DNA of 12,852 nt from JAZDJP01 sp043803805. Lineage in GTDB: Bacteria > Planctomycetota > JAZDJP01. The notes below the pieces were generated by a model. It did not search any database and was not told the DNA's origin. It saw only the letters and a list, made by a program, of their open reading frames with translations. The DNA is taken from positions 1-12,852 of the forward strand of contig JAZDJP010000109.1 of assembly GCA_043803805.1 (NCBI GenBank). The letters run 5' to 3'. The translations under genes were made by a program, and so were the position numbers. This document shows positions 1-6,165 of this stretch, in pieces (the stretch's first letter is position 1; each line of letters starts with the position of its first letter).

Positions 1-65
1 TTGGCGGTGTCCAACGCTTGGCGTGCGAGCGCTAAGGTTGACTTGGTGAAGGGAAGTCGAGGCAT
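1..65 (-). CDS. Partial CDS: N-terminus of probable V-type ATPase subunit D
   Basis: The ATG (complement of 63-65) opens a frame that leaves the window after 21 codons, beginning MPRLPFTKSTLALARQ. A good Shine-Dalgarno sequence, AGGAG, lies 7 nt upstream on the minus strand, so this is a real gene start. A short basic leader, then a T-K-S-x-L segment and an R-rich helix, resembles the start of V-type ATP synthase subunit D, the central-stalk coiled coil that couples the soluble A/B head to the membrane rotor. Only 21 residues are visible, so the family call is tentative; the existence of a gene here is much safer than its name. The start region is overlapped by a strong inverted repeat (66-102). 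Confidence 0.45.
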   Translation of the reverse strand, partial: MPRLPFTKSTLALARQALDTA

Positions 66-102
66 GGACGATCTCCTATAGTTGTCTCTATAAAGATCGT
101 CC
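66..102 (-). promoter_or_regulatory. Inverted repeat/hairpin covering the ribosome binding site of the edge gene
   Basis: Perfect 9-bp arms GGACGATCT (66-74) and AGATCGTCC (94-102) enclose perfect 5-bp inner arms TATAG (77-81) and CTATA (88-92), with a 6-nt loop and a CC/A internal bulge. The 3' arm on the minus-strand transcript ends directly before the ATG and contains the AGGAG Shine-Dalgarno sequence, part of it in the bulge. Folded, this would bury the ribosome binding site. Alternatively the dyad is a protein operator over the promoter or leader. The symmetry is seen directly; the regulatory role is inferred. Confidence 0.55.
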
Positions 103-138
103 AATTTGCCTGTTGTCGGGAGGGGTTTTCAACGGAGC

Positions 139-173
139 AATCATTCATCATTCCGCATTCATCACTTCTTCCG
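139..173. repeat. Tandem degenerate heptamers downstream of the esterase
   Basis: Five consecutive 7-nt units start at 139, 146, 153, 160 and 167. The first four are AATCATT-like with variants CATCATT, CCGCATT and CATCACT, sharing an ATT or ACT end; the fifth is diverged. The array ends just before the complement of the esterase stop codon at 177. The rest of the 1-176 spacer holds only the edge gene start and its hairpin. Confidence 0.55.
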
Positions 174-176
174 TCC

Positions 177-1433
177 TCATCTCACCTTGATCCGTGCCAC
201 CGGCGCCGTCGCGCGATCGCCCGTGGCCGCGAACCAGTCCACGAGATCCGAGGCCCGGCGGGGAACCGCCTCCTGAAACACCTCCAGACCGTCTTTGACC
301 ACCACGACGGGTTTGTCGAGATCCACAAGATCGTCCGACAACCACAGCGTCATCTCCCCCACCCCCGACGCCGTGAGCGCCACGCGGTTTCCCTCCTTCA
401 CCTCGGCGGTCACCTCGGCGGCGGCGGCGCCGTTCGCGCCGGCCTCCAGCCAGTAGGCGCGGGGGGACTCGTCGTCGGGCGGGCGGAACACGATTTTTTT
501 CGGCCAGGCCGGGCGTTCCAGTTTCCGCAGCCACGGCAGAAGTTCGGGATTGGTCTTGTCGTCGAACGGCTCATGGCCGCCGGCCGGGATCTCCTTGTGG
601 ATCACGTTGTACTTCAACACCTTGAGCGCGTTGGCCGCGTCCCGGTCGCGTCCGGCCGGGATGACGGAATCCTTCTCCCCGTGAACGACGGCCACCCCCA
701 CATTCATCAGGTTTTTAAAGAGATCCTCCCGGTACGGAGACCCGGCCCGTGTGATGACCCCGCACCAGAGCGACGGGTAATACAGCGCGTAAAACCACGC
801 CCCGTTGCCACCGTTGGAAAACCCGTGGAGGGCGACGCGATTGTCGTCAATCGGAAACGTCTTCCGGACGTCGTTCAGCATGCCCAGGACGAAGGGCCGC
901 TGTTCGGGAAACCACTGGGCGCCCGGCGGGACGCCGGAGGGACAGGCGACGAATCCGTCCCAGAGCCTCTCCCACTTCGCCCAGAGCCAATCGTAATCCC
1001 CTTCTCCGGTTCCCCCGGCGCCGTGCAGGGACACCAGAAGCGGCCAGTTCCGTTGGGATGTGTAGCCCGCCGGAACGTGAAGGAAATATTCACGGTCGCC
1101 TAGTTTTTCCACCCGGATCGTCCGCATCCCGCCCTTTTTCCCCGGCGGCTTCTTCCACCCGGTGTTCGGCGGGGCGAATCGCCATTGTTTCCGGATGAGC
1201 GTCCTCAACTCCTCCGCCGCGGCCTTGGCCAGGGGCGGCCATTCTCCGATTTTCTTCCGGGCCTCATCCCGGCGCTTCGCATCGGCATCGAACGCCCGGA
1301 CGAACAAATCCTTCTCGGCGCCGGTGAGTTTTTCAAGCCGGGGGGGCTTGACCGCCTCGCCGCCCCATGCGACGGAAAGTCCGATCACCACCGCGGCGAA
1401 AACCATCCCTTTCCCGATCGCGCGAGGACTCAT
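177..1433 (-). CDS. Secreted alpha/beta-hydrolase esterase (PHB-depolymerase/dienelactone-hydrolase-like)
   Basis: A 418-residue protein with an N-terminal signal peptide (about 1-27, hydrophobic VFAAVVIGL core), so probably periplasmic or exported. After an alpha-helical pre-domain (30-95), the hydrolase fold runs about 105-300. It contains the oxyanion-hole motif LHGAGG (136-141), the nucleophile elbow GFSNGG (Ser206), a likely acid at Asp255 (HGEKD) and the catalytic His287 (GGHEP). Residues 310-418 form a separate beta-rich domain, a layout I associate with planctomycete esterases and feruloyl/PHB-type hydrolases. The start is supported by GGGAGG (1440-1445) six bases upstream. It follows the MoeB-rhodanese gene by 18 bp and is probably co-transcribed with it, though no shared function is obvious. 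Likely substrate is a short-chain or polymer ester; specificity cannot be read from sequence. Confidence 0.85.
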   Translation of the reverse strand: MSPRAIGKGMVFAAVVIGLSVAWGGEAVKPPRLEKLTGAEKDLFVRAFDADAKRRDEARKKIGEWPPLAKAAAEELRTLIRKQWRFAPPNTGWKKPPGKKGGMRTIRVEKLGDREYFLHVPAGYTSQRNWPLLVSLHGAGGTGEGDYDWLWAKWERLWDGFVACPSGVPPGAQWFPEQRPFVLGMLNDVRKTFPIDDNRVALHGFSNGGNGAWFYALYYPSLWCGVITRAGSPYREDLFKNLMNVGVAVVHGEKDSVIPAGRDRDAANALKVLKYNVIHKEIPAGGHEPFDDKTNPELLPWLRKLERPAWPKKIVFRPPDDESPRAYWLEAGANGAAAAEVTAEVKEGNRVALTASGVGEMTLWLSDDLVDLDKPVVVVKDGLEVFQEAVPRRASDLVDWFAATGDRATAPVARIKVR

Positions 1434-1451
1434 GAGAAACCTCCCGGAACT

Positions 1452-2603
1452 TCAATACCGCGGGATGGAAGAATCCGCCTCCCGGGAATAGGCGTCAATC
1501 CCGCCGGTGAGGTTGCGGAGATCCGTGAAACCGTTGTCGCGGAGAATCCCGACGGCCCGGGCGGCCCGGGCGCTCCGCGCGCCATGATGGCAAAGGGCGA
1601 CAACGGGCTTCGTCTTCCAAGCGGCGATTTTCCCCAGCCGACGAGGCAGATCCCCCAGCGGAATCACCACCGCTCCCGGGATCCGCGCGAGTGCGATTTC
1701 CGACGGTTCACGGACGTCGAGCAGGAGGACCTCCCCCGCTTTTTCGGCCAGAAGCCGCTTGAGGGCCTTCGGAGAAATCTCCCGGACTCCCCCCGCCGGT
1801 CCGCCCCGGACGCCGCAGAATTCGTCGTAATCCACCAAGGCGCGCACGGTGGGATTTTTCCCGCAGAGCGGGCAGTCGGGATCCTTCCGGATCTTGAGTT
1901 CCCGCCATCGCATGGATAACGCATCCAATGTCAGGAGCCGCCCCACGAGGGACGTCCCTTTCCCCAGAATCAGTTTCACCGTCTCGGTCGCCTGAACGAG
2001 GCCAATCAGCCCCGGCAGGATGCCGAGCACCCCACCCTCCGCGCAGGAGGGCGCCTCCCCGGGCGGTGGCGGTTCCGGGAAGAGACACCGGTAGCAGGGA
2101 CCGTCCTTCGTCCCGAAGACGCTCGCCTGCCCCTCGAACCGGAAGACACTGCCATAGACATTGATTTTCCCGAGAAGCAGACAGGCGTCGTTCACCAGGT
2201 AGCGCGTGGCGAAATTGTCCGTCCCGTCCACCACGATGTCGTAACCGCGCAAGATCTCCATGGCGTTGGCCGACGTGAGGCGGACGGCATGAACCCGGAC
2301 ATTCACATCGGGATTCACCGCCCGGAGGCGCGCCGCCGCGGTCTCGGCCTTCGGCAGTCCGGCATGGGCGGTGTCGTAGAGGACCTGGCGCTGAAGGTTG
2401 GAAAAGTCAATGACGTCGAAATCCACGAGGCCGATCGTCCCCACTCCGGCGGCGGTAAGATAAAGCGCCACCGGGCACCCCAAGCCCCCCGCCCCGACGA
2501 CAAGCACCTTCGCGGCCAGAAGTTTCTCCTGCCCCTCCGGCCCCACCTCGGGCAGGACGATGTGGCGGGCGTAACGGCGGCGCTGGGAATCGGAAAGCGG
2601 CAT
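1452..2603 (-). CDS. moeB: MoeB/ThiF-type adenylyltransferase fused to a rhodanese domain
   Basis: A 383-residue, two-domain cytosolic protein. Residues 1-260 are an E1-like adenylyltransferase: nucleotide-binding GAGGLG (37-42), the NLQRQ segment (69-73), DGTDNFATR (126-134), a Zn-binding pair of CxxC motifs (Cys170/173 and Cys244/247) and the conserved Cys187 in SCAEGG. Residues about 276-375 are a rhodanese domain with active-site loop CHHGARS (Cys338). This is the domain order of eukaryotic MOCS3/Uba4, in which the first domain adenylates the C-terminal Gly of a ubiquitin-like sulfur carrier (MoaD, ThiS or similar) and the rhodanese passes persulfide sulfur to it. No carrier, moaE or thi gene is in the window, so the pathway (molybdopterin, thiamine or another thiolation) is open. 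It is first in an operon with the esterase. Confidence 0.9.
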   Translation of the reverse strand: MPLSDSQRRRYARHIVLPEVGPEGQEKLLAAKVLVVGAGGLGCPVALYLTAAGVGTIGLVDFDVIDFSNLQRQVLYDTAHAGLPKAETAAARLRAVNPDVNVRVHAVRLTSANAMEILRGYDIVVDGTDNFATRYLVNDACLLLGKINVYGSVFRFEGQASVFGTKDGPCYRCLFPEPPPPGEAPSCAEGGVLGILPGLIGLVQATETVKLILGKGTSLVGRLLTLDALSMRWRELKIRKDPDCPLCGKNPTVRALVDYDEFCGVRGGPAGGVREISPKALKRLLAEKAGEVLLLDVREPSEIALARIPGAVVIPLGDLPRRLGKIAAWKTKPVVALCHHGARSARAARAVGILRDNGFTDLRNLTGGIDAYSREADSSIPRY

Positions 2604-2609
2604 ATCGTC

Positions 2610-2638
2610 ATCTTAGGACGACGCCGCGACGGGCTCAA
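2610..2638 (-). promoter_or_regulatory. Weak candidate promoter of the moeB-rhodanese gene
   Basis: Reading the minus strand, TTGAGC (complement of 2633-2638), a 17-nt spacer, then TAAGAT (complement of 2610-2615). Each box matches the sigma-70 consensus at 4 of 6 positions. The predicted start of transcription would fall only a few bases before the ATG at 2603, and no clear Shine-Dalgarno sequence is present, so the message could be nearly leaderless. This is a weak match. Confidence 0.3.
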
Positions 2639-2674
2639 GGGAAAATGGCGACGGGCCTCATTGTCGCTCATCCC

Positions 2675-2709
2675 ATTCGACATTTGGAATTCGGAATTCG
2701 GCATTTCAT
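2675..2709. repeat. Five tandem degenerate heptamers (ATTCGGA type)
   Basis: Units start at 2675, 2682, 2689, 2696 and 2703; two of them read ATTCGGA and ATTCGGC. All five begin with ATT and most keep C or T at position 4 and G at position 5, giving an exact 7-bp period without indels. They lie in the 490-bp divergent spacer between moeB and typA. No reading frame or known protein-binding site explains them. Confidence 0.65.
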
Positions 2710-2778
2710 TCCCCCCCGCCAAATCCATCCATCCCAACCCGGACAAGCCGGAACCAAACAGGACTGAATCCCCCAGCC

Positions 2779-2872
2779 GCTCATGGTGAGCCTGTCGAAC
2801 CATGCGCAAAGCACTGGCTCATCCTTCGACCCCGTGACGAAGATGTACGGGGCAGGCAGGCTCAGGATGAGC
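2779..2872. repeat. Two adjacent copies of a dispersed palindromic repeat (GCTCATSST...ASSATGAGC)
   Basis: Copy one (2779-2807) has arms GCTCATGGT and ACCATGCGC (one mismatch) around the core GAGCCTGTCGA. Copy two (2817-2872) has perfect 9-bp arms GCTCATCCT (2817-2825) and AGGATGAGC (2864-2872), a second inner pair CCCCGT/ACGGGG (2830-2835 and 2847-2852), and is followed by a short T run. The same family recurs at 12054-12175. It matches a palindrome type I recall being scattered through intergenic DNA of many environmental bacteria. It is non-coding; an incidental terminator role for copy two is possible. Confidence 0.65.
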
Positions 2873-2978
2873 AGTTTTATCCCGTTGCGTACTGCATGAT
2901 ATTTCCTTGCCGTTTCTCACAAGATTTCACAACCAAGAGTCTATCGTGTCCCGTCCCGCCCCCAACCCGCCCGAAAAT

Positions 2979-3008
2979 TTGTCGCATTCCGGCAAAAATC
3001 GCTATAAT
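2979..3008 (+). promoter_or_regulatory. Sigma-70-type promoter of the typA operon
   Basis: TTGTCG (2979-2984, 4 of 6) and a perfect TATAAT (3003-3008) are separated by 18 nt. Transcription would begin near 3015, giving a leader of about 80 nt before typA. A perfect -10 box in this GC-rich DNA is unlikely to be chance, and no other good candidate lies upstream of typA. Confidence 0.6.
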
Positions 3009-3052
3009 GGCCGCTCGTTTGTAACCGGCTGGGACACCCCATGTTAACGGTG

Positions 3053-3094
3053 TTTCTGCGATTCGCGACCCACGATCTGCGATTTACGCATCAT
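3053..3094. repeat. Tandem degenerate heptamers (GATYYRC type) running into the typA start codon
   Basis: Six units of 7 nt begin at 3053, 3060, 3067, 3074, 3081 and 3088. Four follow GATTCGC, GATCTGC or close variants, and the last overlaps the ATG of typA at 3093. The array occupies the place where a Shine-Dalgarno sequence would be expected, and none is visible. A related array in inverted orientation sits at the typA stop codon (4886-4908). Confidence 0.6.
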
Positions 3095-4898
3095 GCGAAT
3101 TAAAAACATCGCCGTCATCGCCCATGTGGACCACGGGAAGACCACCCTCATTGACGGGATGATCCGCCAGGGCGGGATTCTCCGGGAAAATCAGGACATG
3201 GGGGCGTGCATCATGGACTCGAACGCCCTCGAACGCGAACGCGGCATCACCATCCTCGCCAAGAACATCTCCATCGTCTACAAGGACACCAAGATCAACA
3301 TCATCGACACCCCCGGCCACGCCGACTTCGGGGGCGAGGTGGAACGCGTCCTTTCCATGGCCAGCGGCGTTCTCCTCGTCGTGGACGCCTACGAAGGCCC
3401 CATGCCCCAGACGCGGTACGTTCTGAAAAAGGCCCTCGGCTATCATCTCAAGGCGATCCTTGTCGTCAATAAAACTGACCGTCCCGACGCCCGCCCCGAA
3501 AAAACCCCCGACGAGGTCTTTGATTTATTCTGCCGCCTCGAGGCGACGGACAAGCAACTGGACTTCCCCGTCGTGTACGCCTCCGGACGGGACCAGACGG
3601 CCACGTATGACCTGGCGACGCCCGGGAAAAATCTGGTTCCCCTCTTCGAAACCATATTAAAAACCATCCCCGACGCCAACGGCGATGAATCCCTCCCGTT
3701 CCGGATGCAGGTGTCCAACATCGAATACAACGACTTCGTGGGCCGCATCGCCATCGGCCGCATCCACGAGGGCACCCTGCGCAAGCGCGCCAAAATCGGG
3801 TGCTTCACTCCCGGCGGGGCGCACGAACCGGGAGAGGTGACGAATCTTTACTTATTTGAAGGGCTGAAGCGCCGCGAGACGGATTCCGCCGGCGCGGGGG
3901 ACATCGTGGCCGTGGCGGGATTCCCCGAAATCAAAATCGGGGACACCCTCGCCGAGGGCGAGACCCCGGAGCCTCTCGCCCTCGTCGCGATTGACGAACC
4001 GACGCTTTCGATGATCTTCCGGGTGAACGACAGCCCCTTCGTCGGCACGGAAGGGACGCTCGTCACCTCCCGGAACATCCGGGAACGCCTCGACCGGGAA
4101 CTCCGGTCGAACGTGGCGCTCCGCATCGAACCCACCGACGAGCCGGACGCCTACAAGGTGTCCGGTCGCGGAGTGCTGTCGCTTTCCATCCTGATTGAAA
4201 ACATGCGGCGGGAGGGTTTTGAGGTTCTCGTCTCCAATCCCGTCCCCGTTTACCACGACGTGGACGGCGCCCGCCACGAGCCCGTCGAACTCATGACGGT
4301 GGACGTGTCCGACGAGGCGGCGAGTAAAATCATCGAACTCACCGGCCAGAGGAAGGGCCGCATGGAACACATGGAGAAGCGCGGGGATCGGACCCACATG
4401 GAGTTCATCATCCCGTCCCGGGGGCTTCTGGGCCTCCGGAACCGGGTCCTGTCGGCCGCCCGGGGCGAGGCGACGATGTACCATGTCCACTCCCACTATG
4501 AACCCTACAAGGGCTCCATTCTCCAGCGCGGCGCCGGGGTTCTCGTCGCCACCGAGACCGGCACGGCCACCACTTACGCCATCGAGGATCTGCAGGAGCG
4601 GGGGAAACTCTTCATCGCGCCGGGGGATCGCATCTACGAAGGGATGATCGTCGGGGAACACTGCAAAGACGACGACATCAATGTCAACATCTGCCGCAAG
4701 CGCCGGATGACGAACATCCGGGCGGCCTCGGCGGACCGGACGGTGCCCCTGGACGCGCCGGTGCGGTTCTCCCTCGAGGAGGCCCTGGAATACATCCGCG
4801 GCGACGAACTCGTGGAAGTCACCCCCAAGAGCGTCCGGATGCGCAAGCGATTTCTCAAGGAATTGGAGCGGAGGAGAAATACAAAGCGTGATGCGTGA
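3093..4898 (+). CDS. typA: Ribosome-associated GTPase TypA/BipA
   Basis: A 601-residue translational GTPase of the EF-G superfamily, close to the usual 605-615. All G motifs are intact: G1 AHVDHGKTT (10-18), G2 RERGIT (48-53), G3 DTPGH (72-76), G4 NKTD (126-129) and a G5-like YASG (about 162-165). Domain II (about 200-300), the EF-G-like domains III and V, and the TypA-specific C-terminal domain (SRGLLGLRNRVLSAARGE and the ETGTATTYA segment) follow. In known bacteria TypA binds 70S ribosomes and aids large-subunit assembly, cold growth and stress responses. The start gives the canonical N-terminus (MRIKNIAVIAHVDHGKTT), but no clear Shine-Dalgarno precedes it; a heptamer array is there instead. 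The last residues (KRDA) are encoded by another heptamer array. It is followed 21 bp later by a YchF-like gene. Confidence 0.97.
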   Translation: MRIKNIAVIAHVDHGKTTLIDGMIRQGGILRENQDMGACIMDSNALERERGITILAKNISIVYKDTKINIIDTPGHADFGGEVERVLSMASGVLLVVDAYEGPMPQTRYVLKKALGYHLKAILVVNKTDRPDARPEKTPDEVFDLFCRLEATDKQLDFPVVYASGRDQTATYDLATPGKNLVPLFETILKTIPDANGDESLPFRMQVSNIEYNDFVGRIAIGRIHEGTLRKRAKIGCFTPGGAHEPGEVTNLYLFEGLKRRETDSAGAGDIVAVAGFPEIKIGDTLAEGETPEPLALVAIDEPTLSMIFRVNDSPFVGTEGTLVTSRNIRERLDRELRSNVALRIEPTDEPDAYKVSGRGVLSLSILIENMRREGFEVLVSNPVPVYHDVDGARHEPVELMTVDVSDEAASKIIELTGQRKGRMEHMEKRGDRTHMEFIIPSRGLLGLRNRVLSAARGEATMYHVHSHYEPYKGSILQRGAGVLVATETGTATTYAIEDLQERGKLFIAPGDRIYEGMIVGEHCKDDDINVNICRKRRMTNIRAASADRTVPLDAPVRFSLEEALEYIRGDELVEVTPKSVRMRKRFLKELERRRNTKRDA

Positions 4899-4908
4899 GT
4901 CGCGATCC
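4886..4908. repeat. Heptamer array at the typA stop codon (inverted relative to 3053-3094)
   Basis: Read on the minus strand, units GGATCGC, GACTCAC and GCATCAC match the family upstream of typA (GATTCGC, GACCCAC, GCATCAT). The array encodes the last four typA codons and stop and reaches into the 21-bp gap. The GAGG at 4911-4914, just after it, is the likely ribosome binding site of the next gene (6 nt before ATG at 4920). Confidence 0.55.
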
Positions 4909-4919
4909 ACGAGGCTAAT

Positions 4920-5942
4920 ATGAAGATTGGCATTATCGGCAAGTCCCAATCCGGCAAGTCCACGGTATTCCACGCCCTCGCCCCCGGCGGGGGAACGGCC
5001 CACGGGATGACGCACATCGCCGCCGTGAAGGTTCCGGACGAACGGCTCGACTGGTTGAGCGCGTTGTTCAAACCGAAAAAGCACACCCCCGCGACAATTG
5101 ACTTCATGGATTTCCCGGCGCTCGCCATCGGGAAGGCCGAAGAGGAGGGACCCTCGGGCCGCCAGGTTCTCGCGCTCATGCGGGAAATGGAAGCCCTTGT
5201 CGTGGTGCTGGACGGGTTCAGCGGGACGCGGGAGGCGCTGGCGGACCTCCGGGAAATCCAGTCGGAGATGATTCTCGCGGATCTGGCGATTTTGGAAAAC
5301 CGGATCGTGAAACTGAAGCGGGAAATCGCGAAACCCAGCCCCCGCCGCGACCTGGATCAGGCGGAACTCGCGATCCTGGAGCGTTTCGTACCCGAACTCG
5401 AAAAGGGGAACATTCCGAAGGAACCGGTCTTCCTCAAGGCAATCGTCCCCTACCAGCCCCTCACGGCGAAACCGGTCATCCCGCTCATCAACTTGAAAGA
5501 AGACGCCCTGGCCGGATTCGCCCCGCCCGCGGGCTTCCCGACGGAAGGGATCGCCATGTGCGCGAAACTGGAGGCGGAAATCGGCGAACTCCCGGCGGCG
5601 GATCAGACGGAATACCTGGCGGCGCTGGGGCTGAAATCGCTTTCCCTGCCTCTCCTCGTCCGGCGCTGTTATGACGTACTGGGACGGATTCCCTTCTTCA
5701 CGGCGGGCGAGGACGAGTGCCGGGCCTGGACCATCGCGAAGGGCGACAACGCCGTGACCGCGGCCGGGAAAATCCATACCGATCTCGCCCGCGGATTCAT
5801 CCGGGCGGAAGTCTACTCCTTCAACGACCTGAAAACCCTCGGTAGCGAGAAGGCCCTCAAGGAAAAGGGGAAACTCCGGGTCGAGGGGAAGGACTACATC
5901 GTCCGGGACGGGGACATCCTGAACATACGGTTCAGCGTGTAG
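4920..5942 (+). CDS. Divergent YchF/OLA1-family P-loop NTPase with C-terminal TGS domain
   Basis: A 340-residue protein, shorter than typical YchF (about 363). G1 is GKSQSGKST (7-15), an intact P-loop but different from the usual NVGKST. Where YchF has DxxG, this protein has DFMD (61-64), so the invariant G3 glycine is Asp. The YchF-specific ATP-preferring NxxE motif is kept as NLKE (191-194). A helical, coiled-coil-like segment runs about 105-160. The C-terminus (about 258-340) is a very well conserved YchF TGS domain (AGEDECRAWTIAKG, GFIRAEVYSF, VEGKDYIVRDGD). YchF binds ribosomes and has been linked to translation and oxidative-stress control. Co-transcription with typA is likely (21-bp gap, GAGG at 4911-4914). 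It may be a paralogue with altered hydrolysis rather than the standard YchF; the main copy would then be elsewhere. Confidence 0.85.
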   Translation: MKIGIIGKSQSGKSTVFHALAPGGGTAHGMTHIAAVKVPDERLDWLSALFKPKKHTPATIDFMDFPALAIGKAEEEGPSGRQVLALMREMEALVVVLDGFSGTREALADLREIQSEMILADLAILENRIVKLKREIAKPSPRRDLDQAELAILERFVPELEKGNIPKEPVFLKAIVPYQPLTAKPVIPLINLKEDALAGFAPPAGFPTEGIAMCAKLEAEIGELPAADQTEYLAALGLKSLSLPLLVRRCYDVLGRIPFFTAGEDECRAWTIAKGDNAVTAAGKIHTDLARGFIRAEVYSFNDLKTLGSEKALKEKGKLRVEGKDYIVRDGDILNIRFSV

Positions 5943-5959
5943 TCGCAGAAACACCACAC

Positions 5960-6000
5960 CGCGAAAACGCGAAATCACCACGAAAACACGAAATCGAAAT
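5960..6000. repeat. Tandem octamer-like repeats (CGCGAAAA/CACGAAAT type)
   Basis: CGCGAAAA and CGCGAAAT are adjacent (5960-5975), then after CAC come CACGAAAA and CACGAAAT (5979-5994), then a partial CGAAAT. The array begins 18 bp past the YchF-like stop codon. The unit is 8 nt here rather than 7, but the style (short, degenerate, AT-richer units at a gene end) is the same as the heptamer arrays. Confidence 0.55.
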
Positions 6001-6061
6001 TTCATCGCGCCGTGACGGGGAGATTTGGCGCCCCCGCACCCCGGGCACGCGCCGCATACCC

Positions 6062-6100
6062 GCAAATCGGCGGAGTCGAAACCAAACGGAGCCGATTTGC
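6062..6100. repeat. 10-bp perfect inverted repeat in a convergent spacer
   Basis: GCAAATCGGC (6062-6071) and GCCGATTTGC (6091-6100) are perfect reverse complements with a 19-nt loop. It lies about 120 bp past the YchF-like stop and just before a second, larger inverted repeat. It may contribute to transcription termination for the plus-strand operon, but no U-rich tail follows (CTTGTT only). Confidence 0.55.
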
Positions 6101-6108
6101 CTTGTTAA

Positions 6109-6165
6109 AGATTCTTCCGGCGAAAATCTTGTGATTTTCGCACAAGATTTGAGACGGAAGAATCT
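6109..6165. terminator. Nested hairpin between convergent genes, possible bidirectional terminator
   Basis: Outer arms AGATTCTTCCG (6109-6119) and CGGAAGAATCT (6155-6165) are perfect over 11 bp. Inner arms AAATCTTGTG (6124-6133) and CACAAGATTT (6141-6150) are perfect over 10 bp, with a 4x4 internal loop (GCGA/GAGA). The outer right arm overlaps the protease stop codon (complement of 6164-6166). An exclusive alternative, GCGAAAATC (6120-6128) with GATTTTCGC (6133-6141), forms a 9-bp stem with a TTGT loop. It lacks a classic U run, so termination is inferred from position and stability only. Confidence 0.4.

Noticed and set aside
139..173. Possible CRISPR or phage attachment site in the short repeats
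   Set aside because: The units are contiguous 7-mers without spacers, and no cas, integrase or tRNA gene is near.
573..1919. Plus-strand frames opposite the esterase and MoeB-rhodanese genes (573-1103, 1185-1919)
   Set aside because: Both real genes on the minus strand show catalytic motifs throughout; these are complements without recognisable domains.
2315..2809. Minus-strand 164-codon frame beginning MRMVRQAHHERLG
   Set aside because: Its start translates the dispersed palindromic repeat and its end overlaps MoeB in another frame.
3852..6065. A 737-codon minus-strand open frame opposite typA and the YchF-like gene
   Set aside because: It lies antisense to two strongly recognised genes, has an Arg/Gly/Asp/His-biased composition typical of the complement of GC-rich codons, and shows no family motif.
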